This document shows positions 34,828-43,378 of a DNA stretch of 64,000 nt, in pieces (positions within the stretch are counted from its first letter, which is position 1; every line of letters starts with the position of its first letter). This DNA comes from JACVRW01 sp036407035. Lineage in GTDB: Bacteria > Actinomycetota > Thermoleophilia > Solirubrobacterales > Thermoleophilaceae. Below the pieces are notes generated by a model. The model made no database searches and was not told the DNA's origin. It saw only the letters and a list, made by a program, of their open reading frames with translations. Both the position numbers and the translations under genes were made by a program. The stretch is taken from NCBI GenBank assembly GCA_036407035.1, contig DASXAA010000093.1, forward strand, positions 23,325 to 87,324, in the 5' to 3' direction.

Positions 34828-36185
34828 AGCGGGCGATCAAGAAGAACGCGCGCGTGTTCACAGCGATCATCCTGCTGCTGGTGCTCGCGCTCGGCATCGC
34901 CGGCTACATCCTGAGCAACCAGCGCTTCTACCTGCCCGCCTGGGTCCCCGTGCTCGGCACGGACTTCTACGAGGTCAAGGCCGAGCTGCCGACCGCCCAG
35001 GCCGTCGTGCCGGGCCAGGGGCAGACGGTGAACATCGCGGGCGTCAAGGTCGGCGAGGTCGGCTCCGTGAACCTCGTGAACGGCCACGCGGTGGTCGACA
35101 TGCAGATCCAGGAGAAGTACAAGCCGATCTACCGCAACGCCACGATCCTGCTGCGGCCGAAGACCGGCCTCAAGGACATGTTCCTGTCGCTCGACCCGGG
35201 CACCAAGGACGCCGGCGAGATCCCCGAGGGCGGCAGCGTGCGGCTCGCGAACACGCTCCCCGACGTGAACGCCGACGAGGTGCTCGCGCAGCTCGACACC
35301 GACACGCGCGCCTACCTGAGGGTGCTCCTGAACGCCGGCGGCGAGGCCTTCGACGACAGCGCCCACCCGCACACGCAGACGGCGTCGGCGGATCTGCGCG
35401 AGACGCTCAAGCGCTTCGAGCCGCTGTCGCGCAACGGCAGGAAGGTCACGCGCCTGCTGGTCGCGCGCCGCCACAACATCAGGCGAGTGATCCACAACTT
35501 CCAGGAGCTGTCGACCGAGCTGGGGCGCAAGGACAAGCAGCTGGCGGGCCTGGTCGACTCGGCCAACGCGAACTTCCGCGCGTTCGCCGACGAGCAGGCG
35601 TCGATCCGCGAGGCGCTGCGGCTGTTCCCGCCGACGCTGTCGCAGACGCGCGACACGCTGACCAAGGTCAGCACGCTCGCGGCGGACCTCGGCCCGGCGC
35701 TGTCGCGCCTGCGCCCGTTCGCGCGCGACCTCGCGCCGGCGCTGCGCGCCACCCAGCCGTTCCTGCGCGAGACGACTCCGATCCTCCGCACCCAGGTGCG
35801 GCCGTTCGCCCGCGACGTGCAGCCGACGATCCGCGACCTGCGCACCGCGACCAACGACCTGGCGGTCGTGACGCCCAAGCTGACCAACACCTTCAAGGTG
35901 CTGAACTCGCTGTTCAACACCCTCGCCTACGACCCGCCCGGCGCCGCCGACTCGTTCCTCTACTGGAGCGGGTGGGCCGCCCACGCCGGCGTGACCATGT
36001 GGGACACCCAGGACGCGAACGGGCCGATCCGCCGCGGCGCCGTGCTCGTCTCGTGCCCGAGCTACGACACGCTCGAGGCGGTGGTCGCCGGCAACCCGCA
36101 GCTGGGCATGGTCGTCCATCTGCTGAACCTGCCGCCGGAGCAGGTGGCCTGTCCCCAGAACGTCCCCGACAACCAGTTCCCGTGA
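34824..36185 (+). CDS. mceE: MCE protein, fifth of six (MceE position)
   Basis: A 453-residue MCE subunit. It starts VKRAIKKNARVFTAIILLLV with a transmembrane segment and no lipobox, whereas the equivalent subunit of mycobacteria is a lipoprotein. MCE domain with VNIAGVKVGEVGSVNL, followed by helices rich in paired Arg/Leu (RPFARDLAPALRATQPFLRE). Two Cys (411 and 443). GTG 34824 overlaps the preceding stop by 4 nt. The FxYW motif (SFLYWSGWAAHAG) before the first Cys may sit at the tip of the complex. Confidence 0.92.
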   Translation: MKRAIKKNARVFTAIILLLVLALGIAGYILSNQRFYLPAWVPVLGTDFYEVKAELPTAQAVVPGQGQTVNIAGVKVGEVGSVNLVNGHAVVDMQIQEKYKPIYRNATILLRPKTGLKDMFLSLDPGTKDAGEIPEGGSVRLANTLPDVNADEVLAQLDTDTRAYLRVLLNAGGEAFDDSAHPHTQTASADLRETLKRFEPLSRNGRKVTRLLVARRHNIRRVIHNFQELSTELGRKDKQLAGLVDSANANFRAFADEQASIREALRLFPPTLSQTRDTLTKVSTLAADLGPALSRLRPFARDLAPALRATQPFLRETTPILRTQVRPFARDVQPTIRDLRTATNDLAVVTPKLTNTFKVLNSLFNTLAYDPPGAADSFLYWSGWAAHAGVTMWDTQDANGPIRRGAVLVSCPSYDTLEAVVAGNPQLGMVVHLLNLPPEQVACPQNVPDNQFP

Positions 36186-37699
36186 TCAAGCAGGCGCCAA
36201 GTCTCGGCCGGATCCTCACGATGGTGGCCTTCGCGCTGTCGTGCTTCGGCATCCTGGTGTTCCTGTGGCTCTCCTTCGGCGGCTCGGTGCCGCTCCAGCC
36301 GAAGGGCTACCGGATCAAGGTCGCCTTCCCGGAGGCGACCCAGCTGGCCCAGGAGGCGGACGTGCGCATCTCCGGCGTCAAGGTCGGGAAGGTCAAGAGC
36401 AAGGAGCCGAACAAGCGCACCGGCCTGACCGACACGGTGCTCGAGATCGACTCGCGCTTCGCGCCGATCCCGCGCAACACGCGCGCGATCCTGCGGCAGA
36501 AGTCGCTGCTCGGCGAGACCTACGTGGAGCTGTCGCCCGGCGGCCCGACCGGCCTGAACGGGAAGACCGTCGGCGGCAGCCTGCCGGAGGACGGCACGCT
36601 GCCGGAGGGCCAGGTCGCGCCAACCGTGGAGCTCGACGAGATCCTGCGCACGTTCGACCCGGAGACGAGGCGCAAGTTCTCGATCTGGCTCGACCAGCAG
36701 GGGCGCGCGGTGGCGAACAGCGGCCCGGCGCTCAACGCCGCGATCGCCAACCTCACCCCGTTCGCCGAGAACACCGACGTGGTGCTGAGGATCCTGCGCG
36801 AGCAGAGCGGCGACACGCGCCGCCTCGTGCGCGACACCGGCGAGGTGTTCAGCGCGCTCAGCGAGCGGCAGGGCCAGCTGCGCTCCCTGATCCGCAACTC
36901 CAACCGCGTCTGGGAGACGACGGCGCGGCGCGACGTCGAGCTGGCGGACACGTTCCGCATCTTCCCGACCTTCCTGCGCGAGGGCCGCGAGACCACCCGC
37001 CGGCTGACGCGCTTCGCGGCCAACACCAACCCGCTGATCGACCAGCTCCGGCCGGCCGCCCGGGAGCTGTCCCCGACGCTGATCGACCTGAAGGCGGCCG
37101 CGCCCGACCTCAAGAGCTTCTTCACCGACCTCGGCCCGCTCGTGAGGGTGTCGCGCACCGGGCTGCCGGCGACCGAGCAGGTGCTCGACAACACGCGCCC
37201 GGTGCTCGCGCGGCTCGACCCGTTCCTGCGCCAGGTCACGCCGATCTTCGACTACCTCGGGCTCTACAAGCGCGAGATCGCGGCGTTCTTCGGGAGCGAC
37301 GCCGCGTCGACGCAGGCACGCGACCCGGCGTTCGCCTCGCGGGACCTGTTGCACACGCTGCGCACCAGCAACCCGACGAACCCGGAGATCATGGCCGCGT
37401 TCCCGACCCGGCTCTCGACCACGCGCTCAAACCCCTACACGGCGCCGGGCGCGTACGACCGGCTGAAGGGCGGCGGCCACCTGCAGGTCTTCGCGCCGAA
37501 CCTCTGCACGTCGACGCCGGTGCCGAACCCGCCGGCGGCGAACCAGTACATGACCCAGGAGGTCGTGGACCTGCTCGCGCAGTACACGTTCGGCATCCCA
37601 GAGAACGCCGGCAAGGCCCCGCCGTGCGAGGCGCAGCCGCCGCTCGGCCGCATAATCGGGCAGCCGGGCGCGTACCCGCACCTGCAGCCGCTGCCATAG
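36182..37699 (+). CDS. mceF: MCE protein, sixth of six (MceF position)
   Basis: A 505-residue MCE subunit with one transmembrane segment (ILTMVAFALSCFGILVFLWL) whose Cys lies in the membrane and is not a proper lipobox. The MCE domain contains VRISGVKVGKVKSKEP; helices follow. Two further Cys lie near the C terminus (442 and 482). GTG 36182 overlaps the MceE stop. The six MCE proteins differ in sequence, consistent with a heteromeric assembly. The RND protein gene begins 21 nt after its stop. Confidence 0.92.
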   Translation: MIKQAPSLGRILTMVAFALSCFGILVFLWLSFGGSVPLQPKGYRIKVAFPEATQLAQEADVRISGVKVGKVKSKEPNKRTGLTDTVLEIDSRFAPIPRNTRAILRQKSLLGETYVELSPGGPTGLNGKTVGGSLPEDGTLPEGQVAPTVELDEILRTFDPETRRKFSIWLDQQGRAVANSGPALNAAIANLTPFAENTDVVLRILREQSGDTRRLVRDTGEVFSALSERQGQLRSLIRNSNRVWETTARRDVELADTFRIFPTFLREGRETTRRLTRFAANTNPLIDQLRPAARELSPTLIDLKAAAPDLKSFFTDLGPLVRVSRTGLPATEQVLDNTRPVLARLDPFLRQVTPIFDYLGLYKREIAAFFGSDAASTQARDPAFASRDLLHTLRTSNPTNPEIMAAFPTRLSTTRSNPYTAPGAYDRLKGGGHLQVFAPNLCTSTPVPNPPAANQYMTQEVVDLLAQYTFGIPENAGKAPPCEAQPPLGRIIGQPGAYPHLQPLP

Positions 37700-37720
37700 G
37701 CGCTCACTAAGCTGACCGTG

Positions 37721-40426
37721 ATGAGGGGGGAGCTGTTCGCCGCCGTCGTCCGCTTCGTCGTGCGCAGGCCGCTTGTCGTGCTCGCCGTGGGCATTCTGCT
37801 CGCCCTCGGCGGCGCCGCGCTGGCGCTGCGGCTCGAGCCGAGCGCCGCCACGGACACGCTCGTCAACCGCTCCTCCGACACGTACCAGGCGACCGAGCGC
37901 TTCAAGCGGGACTTCGGCGACGAGGCCGTGCTGGTGGTGGTGCAGGGCGACCTCAGCCGCACCGTGCTGACGGAGGACCTGCTGCGCGTGCTGAACCTGG
38001 AGGGCTGCCTCTCCGGCAACGTGCCCCGGAAGCAGCTCTCGAAGCGGATCGCGCTCAACCGCCGCGACCCCGACCAGGGGCTGCCGCCCGTGTGCGGCGA
38101 GCTCGCGAAGCTGCGGCCGGCCAAGGTCGTGTACGGCCCGGGGACGTTCATCAACACCGCCGCGGGCCGGATCCAGGACGAGTTCATCAAGCGCCAGCGG
38201 GCCAACGAGGCGCAGGCCGACCGCGCCGATCGGGCGGCGCGCAAGCTCTCGGCCCGGCGCGGCGACCCGCCGGCGGAGCAGGCGCGGCTGGGGAGCATCG
38301 CGCGCCAGGCGGTGAACGCGGAGTTCACCCGCAACGCGCTCGCGCTGGCGCTCAAGTACGGGCTCCAGAGCGTCCCGTCGCTCGACGACCCGAACTTCGT
38401 GTCGCAGCTCGTGTTCGACCAGAGCGGCGGCGTGGGCGTGCCGAAGTCGAGGTTCGCCTACCTGTTCCCGTCGAAGAACGCGGCGCTGATCCAGATCCGC
38501 CTGCGCCCGGACCTGACGGACTCCGAGCGGCTGCGGGCGATCGCGCTGATCAAGGAGGCCACCACCAAGGACGCCTTCAGGCCGCGCCGCGGCGCCCACT
38601 ACGTCATCACGGGCGTGCCGGTGGTGGCGGAGGCGCTCGCGAACGCCGTGCAGGACGCGATCTTCGTGCTGCTGGGGGCGGCGCTGCTCGTGATGGCGGC
38701 GACCCTGGCGCTGGTGTTCCGCAGCCGGCTGCGGCTGCTGCCGCTGGCGCTCGCGCTGGCGGCGGCGGCGATGACGTTCGGCGCCCTGTCGCTCGCGGGC
38801 GGCAGCCTCACGATGGCCTCGATCGCCGTGCTGCCGGTGCTGATCGGCCTGGCGGTGGACTACGCGATCCAGTTCCAGGCGCGCTACGACGAGGAGCGCG
38901 GCCGCAGGCCGGACGCGACGCGCGAGGAGTCGGCGGTTGCCGCGGCGGCGGCGGGCGGCCCGACGATCGCGACCGCGGGGCTCGCCACGGCCGTCGGCTT
39001 CCTCGTGCTGCTGCTGTCGCCGGTCCCGATGGTGCGCGGCTTCGGGCTGCTGCTCGTGCTGGGCATCGCCCTGGCGCTCGTGTGCGCGCTCTGCGCGGGC
39101 TTCGCGGCGCTGGTTCGCTTCGGCCGCGACGAGCGGCCGCGGGGCGAGGTGCCGCCCTCCTTCCCGCGCCTGCGGGCGCGACTCCACCCCGCGGGCGAAT
39201 GGCTCGCCGACCGCTCGTGGCGGGCGCTCGGCGTGTCGCTCACCAGGCCGCGGCGGGTGCTCGCGATCGGCCTGGCGCTCGCCGTGCTCGGGCTCGCGCT
39301 CGACACCCAGAGCGAGGTGGTCTCGGACGTGCAGCAACTCGTGCCGCAGGACCTCCAGGCGCTCAAAGACGCGGACCTGCTGCAGCGGGAGACGGGCGTG
39401 TCGGGGGAGATCGACGTGAGCGTCCGCGCCGACGACATCACGAAGCCGGCGGTGGTCGCCTGGATGACGCGCTTCCAGACGGGCGTGCTGCGCGCCCACG
39501 GCTACAGGGCGGGAAAGCGCTGCGCGCAGGAGAAGGCACCGCCCGAGCTGTGCCCGGCGCTGTCGCTGCCCGACCTCTTCTCGAGCGCCGGTGGGGCGCA
39601 GGCGGGCACCGGCGTGCGAACCCTGCTCGACGCGGTGCCGGCGTACTTCTCGCAGGGCGTCGTGACGCGCGACCGCAGGACCGCGAACCTCGCCTTCGGC
39701 ATCCGGCTGATGCCGCTCGACCGCCAGAAGCAGGTGGTCGACGACATCAAGCGGCGGCTCGACCCGCCGGCCGGCGTGCAGGCGTCCGTCGTGGGCCTGC
39801 CGGTGCTGGCCGCCGAGGCGAACGGCGCGCTGTCGTCGCCGTGGCGGCGCGGGCTGACCCTGCTGGTGGCCCTCGCCGGCGTCTTCCTCGTGCTGCTGGC
39901 CGTGCGCCGCTCGGCGCGCGCCGCGGCGGTGCCGCTGATCCCGATCGCGCTCGCCACGGGCTGGTCGGCCGGCCTGCTGTTCCTGCTCGGGCTGCTGCCG
40001 GGGCCGCTCGAGGTGGACCTGAACCCGATGTCGGTCACGCTCGGCGCGCTCGTGATCGCGATCTCCACCGAGTTCAGCGTGCTGCTCTCGTCGCGCTACG
40101 CCCAGGAGCGCGAGGCCGGCGCCGGGCCGGCGCGCGCGGTGGAGCTCGCCTACGCCTCGACCGGGGCCGCCGTCCTCGCGTCCGGCGCGACCGCGATCGC
40201 GGGCTTCGCGGCACTGATCGCCTCCGACATCCGGATGCTGCGGGACTTCGGCATCGTCACGGTCGTGGACCTGACCGTGTCCCTGATCGGCGTGATGCTG
40301 GTGCTTCCGGCGGCCCTGGTGTGGGCCGAGGAGCACGGCGCCTTCAAGGTGCGCGACCTCGACCCGCGCCCGCTCCTGCGGCGCGTCCGGGCCCGGGGCG
40401 GGCGGCCGCAGACGGACTCGCCGTGA
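37721..40426 (+). CDS. RND/MMPL-family transporter in the mce operon
   Basis: A 901-residue membrane protein of the RND superfamily (HAE3/MMPL type) with two halves, each with a large external loop and a bundle of about five or six helices. The first bundle includes GLAVDYAIQFQARYDEE, the proton-relay-type motif; the second has AISTEFSVLLSSRYAQERE, where the Asp is replaced by Glu. Members transport hopanoids, carotenoid-like or other lipids. ATG 37721 (GTG 37718 adjacent). The gene follows mceF by 21 nt and overlaps the thioredoxin-like gene, so it is probably part of the same lipid-transport machine. The direction of transport is unknown. Confidence 0.9.
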   Translation: MRGELFAAVVRFVVRRPLVVLAVGILLALGGAALALRLEPSAATDTLVNRSSDTYQATERFKRDFGDEAVLVVVQGDLSRTVLTEDLLRVLNLEGCLSGNVPRKQLSKRIALNRRDPDQGLPPVCGELAKLRPAKVVYGPGTFINTAAGRIQDEFIKRQRANEAQADRADRAARKLSARRGDPPAEQARLGSIARQAVNAEFTRNALALALKYGLQSVPSLDDPNFVSQLVFDQSGGVGVPKSRFAYLFPSKNAALIQIRLRPDLTDSERLRAIALIKEATTKDAFRPRRGAHYVITGVPVVAEALANAVQDAIFVLLGAALLVMAATLALVFRSRLRLLPLALALAAAAMTFGALSLAGGSLTMASIAVLPVLIGLAVDYAIQFQARYDEERGRRPDATREESAVAAAAAGGPTIATAGLATAVGFLVLLLSPVPMVRGFGLLLVLGIALALVCALCAGFAALVRFGRDERPRGEVPPSFPRLRARLHPAGEWLADRSWRALGVSLTRPRRVLAIGLALAVLGLALDTQSEVVSDVQQLVPQDLQALKDADLLQRETGVSGEIDVSVRADDITKPAVVAWMTRFQTGVLRAHGYRAGKRCAQEKAPPELCPALSLPDLFSSAGGAQAGTGVRTLLDAVPAYFSQGVVTRDRRTANLAFGIRLMPLDRQKQVVDDIKRRLDPPAGVQASVVGLPVLAAEANGALSSPWRRGLTLLVALAGVFLVLLAVRRSARAAAVPLIPIALATGWSAGLLFLLGLLPGPLEVDLNPMSVTLGALVIAISTEFSVLLSSRYAQEREAGAGPARAVELAYASTGAAVLASGATAIAGFAALIASDIRMLRDFGIVTVVDLTVSLIGVMLVLPAALVWAEEHGAFKVRDLDPRPLLRRVRARGGRPQTDSP

Positions 40427-41145
40427 GCGACCGCTTCGAGGACCTCGGCGCCGGCAACGGGCGCAGCCCCGGCGAGCGGCTGGCGGAGCGCGACCGGACG
40501 CACCCCGAGCCGGTCAAGGGGCCGCCGGAGGTGCCGCGGCCGGGCAACAAGTACGCGTGGGCGGTCGGCATCGTGGCGCTGATGGGGCTCGGCGTGCTGC
40601 TGTTCACGACGACGCTCCCGAACACGGGCGAGGGGCTCGAGGGGCCGAAGGCCGGCACCACGCTCAGGGTCTTCGCCTCGCCGTCCGCCACCGGGGACGT
40701 GGAGGGCGACCCGAACGTCTGCCAGAGAAAGGGCTGTCCCGAGCAGCAGGGCCGCATCCCCGCCTGCGACGTGCCGCCGGTCCCGGGGGTCGTGAACCTG
40801 TGCCGGCTGCGAAAGCGGCCGCTCGTGATGACGTTCGTCTTCGACCGCGGGGCCGACTGCCTGCCGCAGGTGGACCGCACCGAGCGGGTCATGCGCAAGC
40901 TCCGCGGCGTGCAGTTCGTGACCGTCTTCTTCAGCAAGAAGAAGCGCGACGAGCTGAGCGAGATCGTGCGCAACAGGGGCTGGAAGCAGCCGGTGGCCGT
41001 GGACGACGGCGCGCTCGTGAACATGTACGGCGTGGGCGGCTGCCCGACTACGGTGTTCGCCAGGCCGGGCGGCAAGGTCGTGACCACCAAGCTCGGGAAC
41101 GTCACCGAGGGCGAGCTGCGGTCGACCGCCTCCCGGCTGCAGTAG
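40423..41145 (+). CDS. Membrane-anchored thioredoxin-fold protein with one active-site Cys
   Basis: A 240-residue protein: a polar N terminus, one transmembrane segment (YAWAVGIVALMGLGVLLFTT) and an extracytoplasmic thioredoxin-like domain. The usual CxxC is absent: the active region reads FDRGADCLPQVD, with a single Cys (146), while the cis-proline region is GGCPTTVF (Cys 207). Four more Cys lie between the membrane segment and the fold. GTG 40423 overlaps the RND gene stop (GTGA). A role in forming or repairing disulfides in the paired-Cys MCE proteins is inferred from the operon; a peroxiredoxin-like role is an alternative. Confidence 0.82.
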   Translation: MSDRFEDLGAGNGRSPGERLAERDRTHPEPVKGPPEVPRPGNKYAWAVGIVALMGLGVLLFTTTLPNTGEGLEGPKAGTTLRVFASPSATGDVEGDPNVCQRKGCPEQQGRIPACDVPPVPGVVNLCRLRKRPLVMTFVFDRGADCLPQVDRTERVMRKLRGVQFVTVFFSKKKRDELSEIVRNRGWKQPVAVDDGALVNMYGVGGCPTTVFARPGGKVVTTKLGNVTEGELRSTASRLQ

Positions 41146-41784
41146 ATGGAGCTCGAGCTGCGCCAGGGCTGGGTCGAGCCGGAGCTGGCCGACGAGTTCC
41201 CCGAGCTCGGGCTCGTGCACGCGCCGGTGGACGCGCGTCCGGCGCGCACGCCGAAGGCGGTCAAGGAGCGGCTGCGCGCGCTCGCCAACCGCTACACGGG
41301 CGCGAAGGTGGTGCACATGCGCCAGTCGCCCGTCCCGTGGGCGTATCGCGTGTTCTCGCGCCAGGTCGGGATCGACCCCGACACCGACCGCCCGCCGGCC
41401 GAGCGGATCGCGCTCGAGCGCCTCAAGCACGGCGGCCTCCGGAGCGAGAACCTGCTGGACGACGCGCTCACGATCGCGGTCGCCGAGACCGGCGTGCCGG
41501 TGATCGCCCTCGACGCCGACCGGGTGGACTCCGACCTCGGCCTGCGGCTCGCGCGCTCGGGCGAGCGGCTCGGCCCGACGCGGCCGCTGTCCGCCAGGCA
41601 GATCGTGATCGCCGACGGAGAGCGGCCGGTCGCGGTGGTGCTCGGCGACGTGTCCGAGGACGCCGGCGTCACGCCCTCCTGCCGGCGGATGGTGCTGGCC
41701 GCGCTCCAGGTGAAGGGCGTGCCGCGGATCGCCGTGGAGGAGGCGCTCTGGACGGCCGGGGAGATCCTGCTGACCGAGGGCTGA
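41146..41784 (+). CDS. B3/B4 tRNA-binding-domain protein
   Basis: A 212-residue stand-alone protein with the B3/B4 domain found in the beta subunit of phenylalanyl-tRNA synthetase. Characteristic parts are VPWAYRVFSRQVGIDPDTDR, PPAERIALERLKHGG and NLLDDALTIAVAETGVPVIA. Stand-alone members may edit mischarged tRNA or serve other roles; none is settled. The ATG follows directly on the upstream stop codon (TAG-ATG), so translation is likely coupled to the thioredoxin-fold gene, an unexpected partner. Confidence 0.85.
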   Translation: MELELRQGWVEPELADEFPELGLVHAPVDARPARTPKAVKERLRALANRYTGAKVVHMRQSPVPWAYRVFSRQVGIDPDTDRPPAERIALERLKHGGLRSENLLDDALTIAVAETGVPVIALDADRVDSDLGLRLARSGERLGPTRPLSARQIVIADGERPVAVVLGDVSEDAGVTPSCRRMVLAALQVKGVPRIAVEEALWTAGEILLTEG

Positions 41785-41812
41785 ACCTGCGCGTCGGGCC
41801 CGGCGCCGCTGG

Positions 41813-41818
41813 TAGAGT
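41813..41818 (+). promoter_or_regulatory. Predicted -10 element (TAGAGT)
   Basis: A TAGAGT hexamer lies about 28 nt upstream of the GTG at 41846, with a purine-rich GGGAGGG ribosome site in between. It is a plausible primary-sigma -10 box for the following gene; no clear -35 is seen. Confidence 0.4.
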
Positions 41819-41845
41819 GGCGTCAACTCGACTGCCGGGAGGGAC

Positions 41846-42319
41846 GTGTCGGAGACCCTGCAGAGGAGGCCCGTTCCGCTTGCGCCGCTCACGCGGCCCG
41901 ACGAGCGGGCGGCCCGCCGGTCGCTGCTCGACCAGGTAGCGCGGCTGGAGGAGGAGCTCGCGCAGCTCTTCTGCTCCACCTGGCCGCGCAAGGGCTTCCA
42001 GTGGGACGTGTCCTCGCGCGGCGGCCCCAGGCTCCTGTCCCTGGCGGAGCTCGAGGAGCTGCGCGACGACCTGGCGCACCGGGTCGGGACCGCGCGCAAG
42101 GCGCTCAGCGACCGCACGTGGGTCGAGGAGCAGAACCGCCGCCTGATCGAGGAGATGCTGCTCGACCCCGAGGAGCACAAGTGGCGGCGCGTCTCCAACG
42201 AGGACATCGGCGAGCCGGGCTGCCGGCACTACCACGTGCGCCCGAGGTGGGGCCTGCTCGGGATCCTCCTGAGCTGGTGGCGGGTCGTCATCAGCTCCGG
42301 CTGCCCGTTAGCCACCTGA
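41846..42319 (+). CDS. Helical protein of unknown function
   Basis: A 157-residue protein I do not recognise. The first half is a probable coiled coil (LDQVARLEEELAQLF and LAELEELRDDLAHRVGTARK). The second contains WVEEQNRRLIEEMLLDPEEH and a possible metal-binding GEPGCRHYHVRPRWG near the end, followed by a short hydrophobic stretch (LLGILLSWWRVVISSG). The GTG at 41846 has a GGAGGG site 7 nt before it and a TAGAGT hexamer further up. Followed closely by a membrane protein gene, so the two may be linked. Confidence 0.75.
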   Translation: MSETLQRRPVPLAPLTRPDERAARRSLLDQVARLEEELAQLFCSTWPRKGFQWDVSSRGGPRLLSLAELEELRDDLAHRVGTARKALSDRTWVEEQNRRLIEEMLLDPEEHKWRRVSNEDIGEPGCRHYHVRPRWGLLGILLSWWRVVISSGCPLAT

Positions 42320-42331
42320 CATCCGCTCGTC

Positions 42332-42841
42332 ATGGGACGCCGTAGCCGCAAGCGCTCCGCGGACTCGAGCACGCGCGCCGAGCGCGACGCCGCGCGGCGC
42401 GAGCGCGCCGACGCCGACGCAGGCGCCGGCGCCGGCCGGCCGCGGCCGCGGCCCGGCAGGCCATCGGCGTCCGAGCGCCCGCCGGCGCCCTGGGGGAGCT
42501 TTCCGCTCTCCGAGCTCATCATCTTCATCGGGATCGTCGTGATCCTCTGGGGCATGATCGGGGGCGGCGACCGGGCCGGGGTGCGCGTGGCCGCGGGGCT
42601 CGTGCTCGCTTCGCTGGGCGGCGGCGAGCTGGCGCTGCGCGAGCATCTGGCCGGCTTCCGCTCGCACAGCGCCCTGCTCGCCGGGGTGAGTGCGTTCGTG
42701 GTGGTCACCGCGCTCGTGCTCGGCGCCGGCTCGCTCGAGGTCTGGCTCGTGCTGCTGATCGGGGTGGTCGTGTTCGCCGGCGCGTTCTACGGTTTCCGCG
42801 AGCTCTTCAAGCGCCGCTCCGGCGGGCTCGGATTCCGTTAG
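42332..42841 (+). CDS. Membrane protein of unknown function
   Basis: A 169-residue membrane protein: about 55 N-terminal residues are Arg/Asp/Pro-rich and probably cytoplasmic and disordered, then about four hydrophobic segments (ELIIFIGIVVILWGMIGG, AAGLVLASLGGG, LLAGVSAFVVVTALVLGA, WLVLLIGVVVFAGAFYG). No family recognised. It starts 12 nt after the preceding stop and ends 12 nt before the VOC gene, suggesting one transcript of three small genes. Confidence 0.7.
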   Translation: MGRRSRKRSADSSTRAERDAARRERADADAGAGAGRPRPRPGRPSASERPPAPWGSFPLSELIIFIGIVVILWGMIGGGDRAGVRVAAGLVLASLGGGELALREHLAGFRSHSALLAGVSAFVVVTALVLGAGSLEVWLVLLIGVVVFAGAFYGFRELFKRRSGGLGFR

Positions 42842-42853
42842 CGTCACGTCCTG

Positions 42854-43324
42854 GTGAACGACCGGCGCCTGCGCATATCGGGTTTGCACCACGTGACCGT
42901 GATCTGCGCGGACGTGGGCCGCTCGGTCGGCTTCTACCGCAACCTGCTCGGCATGAGGGTCGTCAAGCAGACCGTCAACGAGGACGACCGGCAGGCGCGC
43001 CACCTGTTCTTCGGGGACGAGGAGGGCCGGCCCGGCACGCTCGTCACGTGCCTCGAGTACCCGGACCTCGAGGAGGGGAGGGTCGGGCGCGGCTCGACCC
43101 ACCACTTCGCGCTCGCGGTCGAGTCGGAGGAGGAGCTCGAGGGCTGGCGCGACTACCTGCGCTCGAAGGGCGTCCCGTGCACCGACGTCATGGACAGGAC
43201 GTACTTCAAGTCCGTGTACCTGCGCGACCCGGACGGGAACATCGTCGAGCTGGCGACCGCCGGCCCGGGCGTGACCGCCGACGAGCCGCTCGAGCAGCTC
43301 GGGCACAGGCCGGTCGGGGGCTGA
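42854..43324 (+). CDS. VOC-family dioxygenase or glyoxalase-like protein
   Basis: A 156-residue vicinal-oxygen-chelate protein: LHHVTVICADVGRSVGFYRN, then THHFALAVESEEELEGW and SVYLRDPDGNIVELAT. The His in LHHV, the His in THHF and the Glu in IVELAT could form the 2-His-1-carboxylate metal site of ring-cleaving dioxygenases of this fold. The substrate is unknown. GTG 42854 start; ends just before a strong terminator. Confidence 0.85.
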   Translation: MNDRRLRISGLHHVTVICADVGRSVGFYRNLLGMRVVKQTVNEDDRQARHLFFGDEEGRPGTLVTCLEYPDLEEGRVGRGSTHHFALAVESEEELEGWRDYLRSKGVPCTDVMDRTYFKSVYLRDPDGNIVELATAGPGVTADEPLEQLGHRPVGG

Positions 43325-43339
43325 GGGGCGGCCTGGAGC

Positions 43340-43368
43340 GGCGGCCGGTCTTCCGGCCGCCTCTCTTT
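43340..43368 (+). terminator. Rho-independent terminator
   Basis: GGCGGCCGG (43340-43348) and CCGGCCGCC (43353-43361) make a perfect 9-bp stem with loop TCTT, followed by TCTCTTT. It ends the + strand VOC gene and lies just past the end of the convergent mIHF gene. Confidence 0.85.
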
Positions 43369-43378
43369 CAGGCTGTGC

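Noticed and set aside
37427..40336. 969-codon minus-strand frame opposite the RND transporter gene
   Set aside because: Low-complexity His/Arg/Gln-rich sequence, antisense to a clearly conserved transporter.
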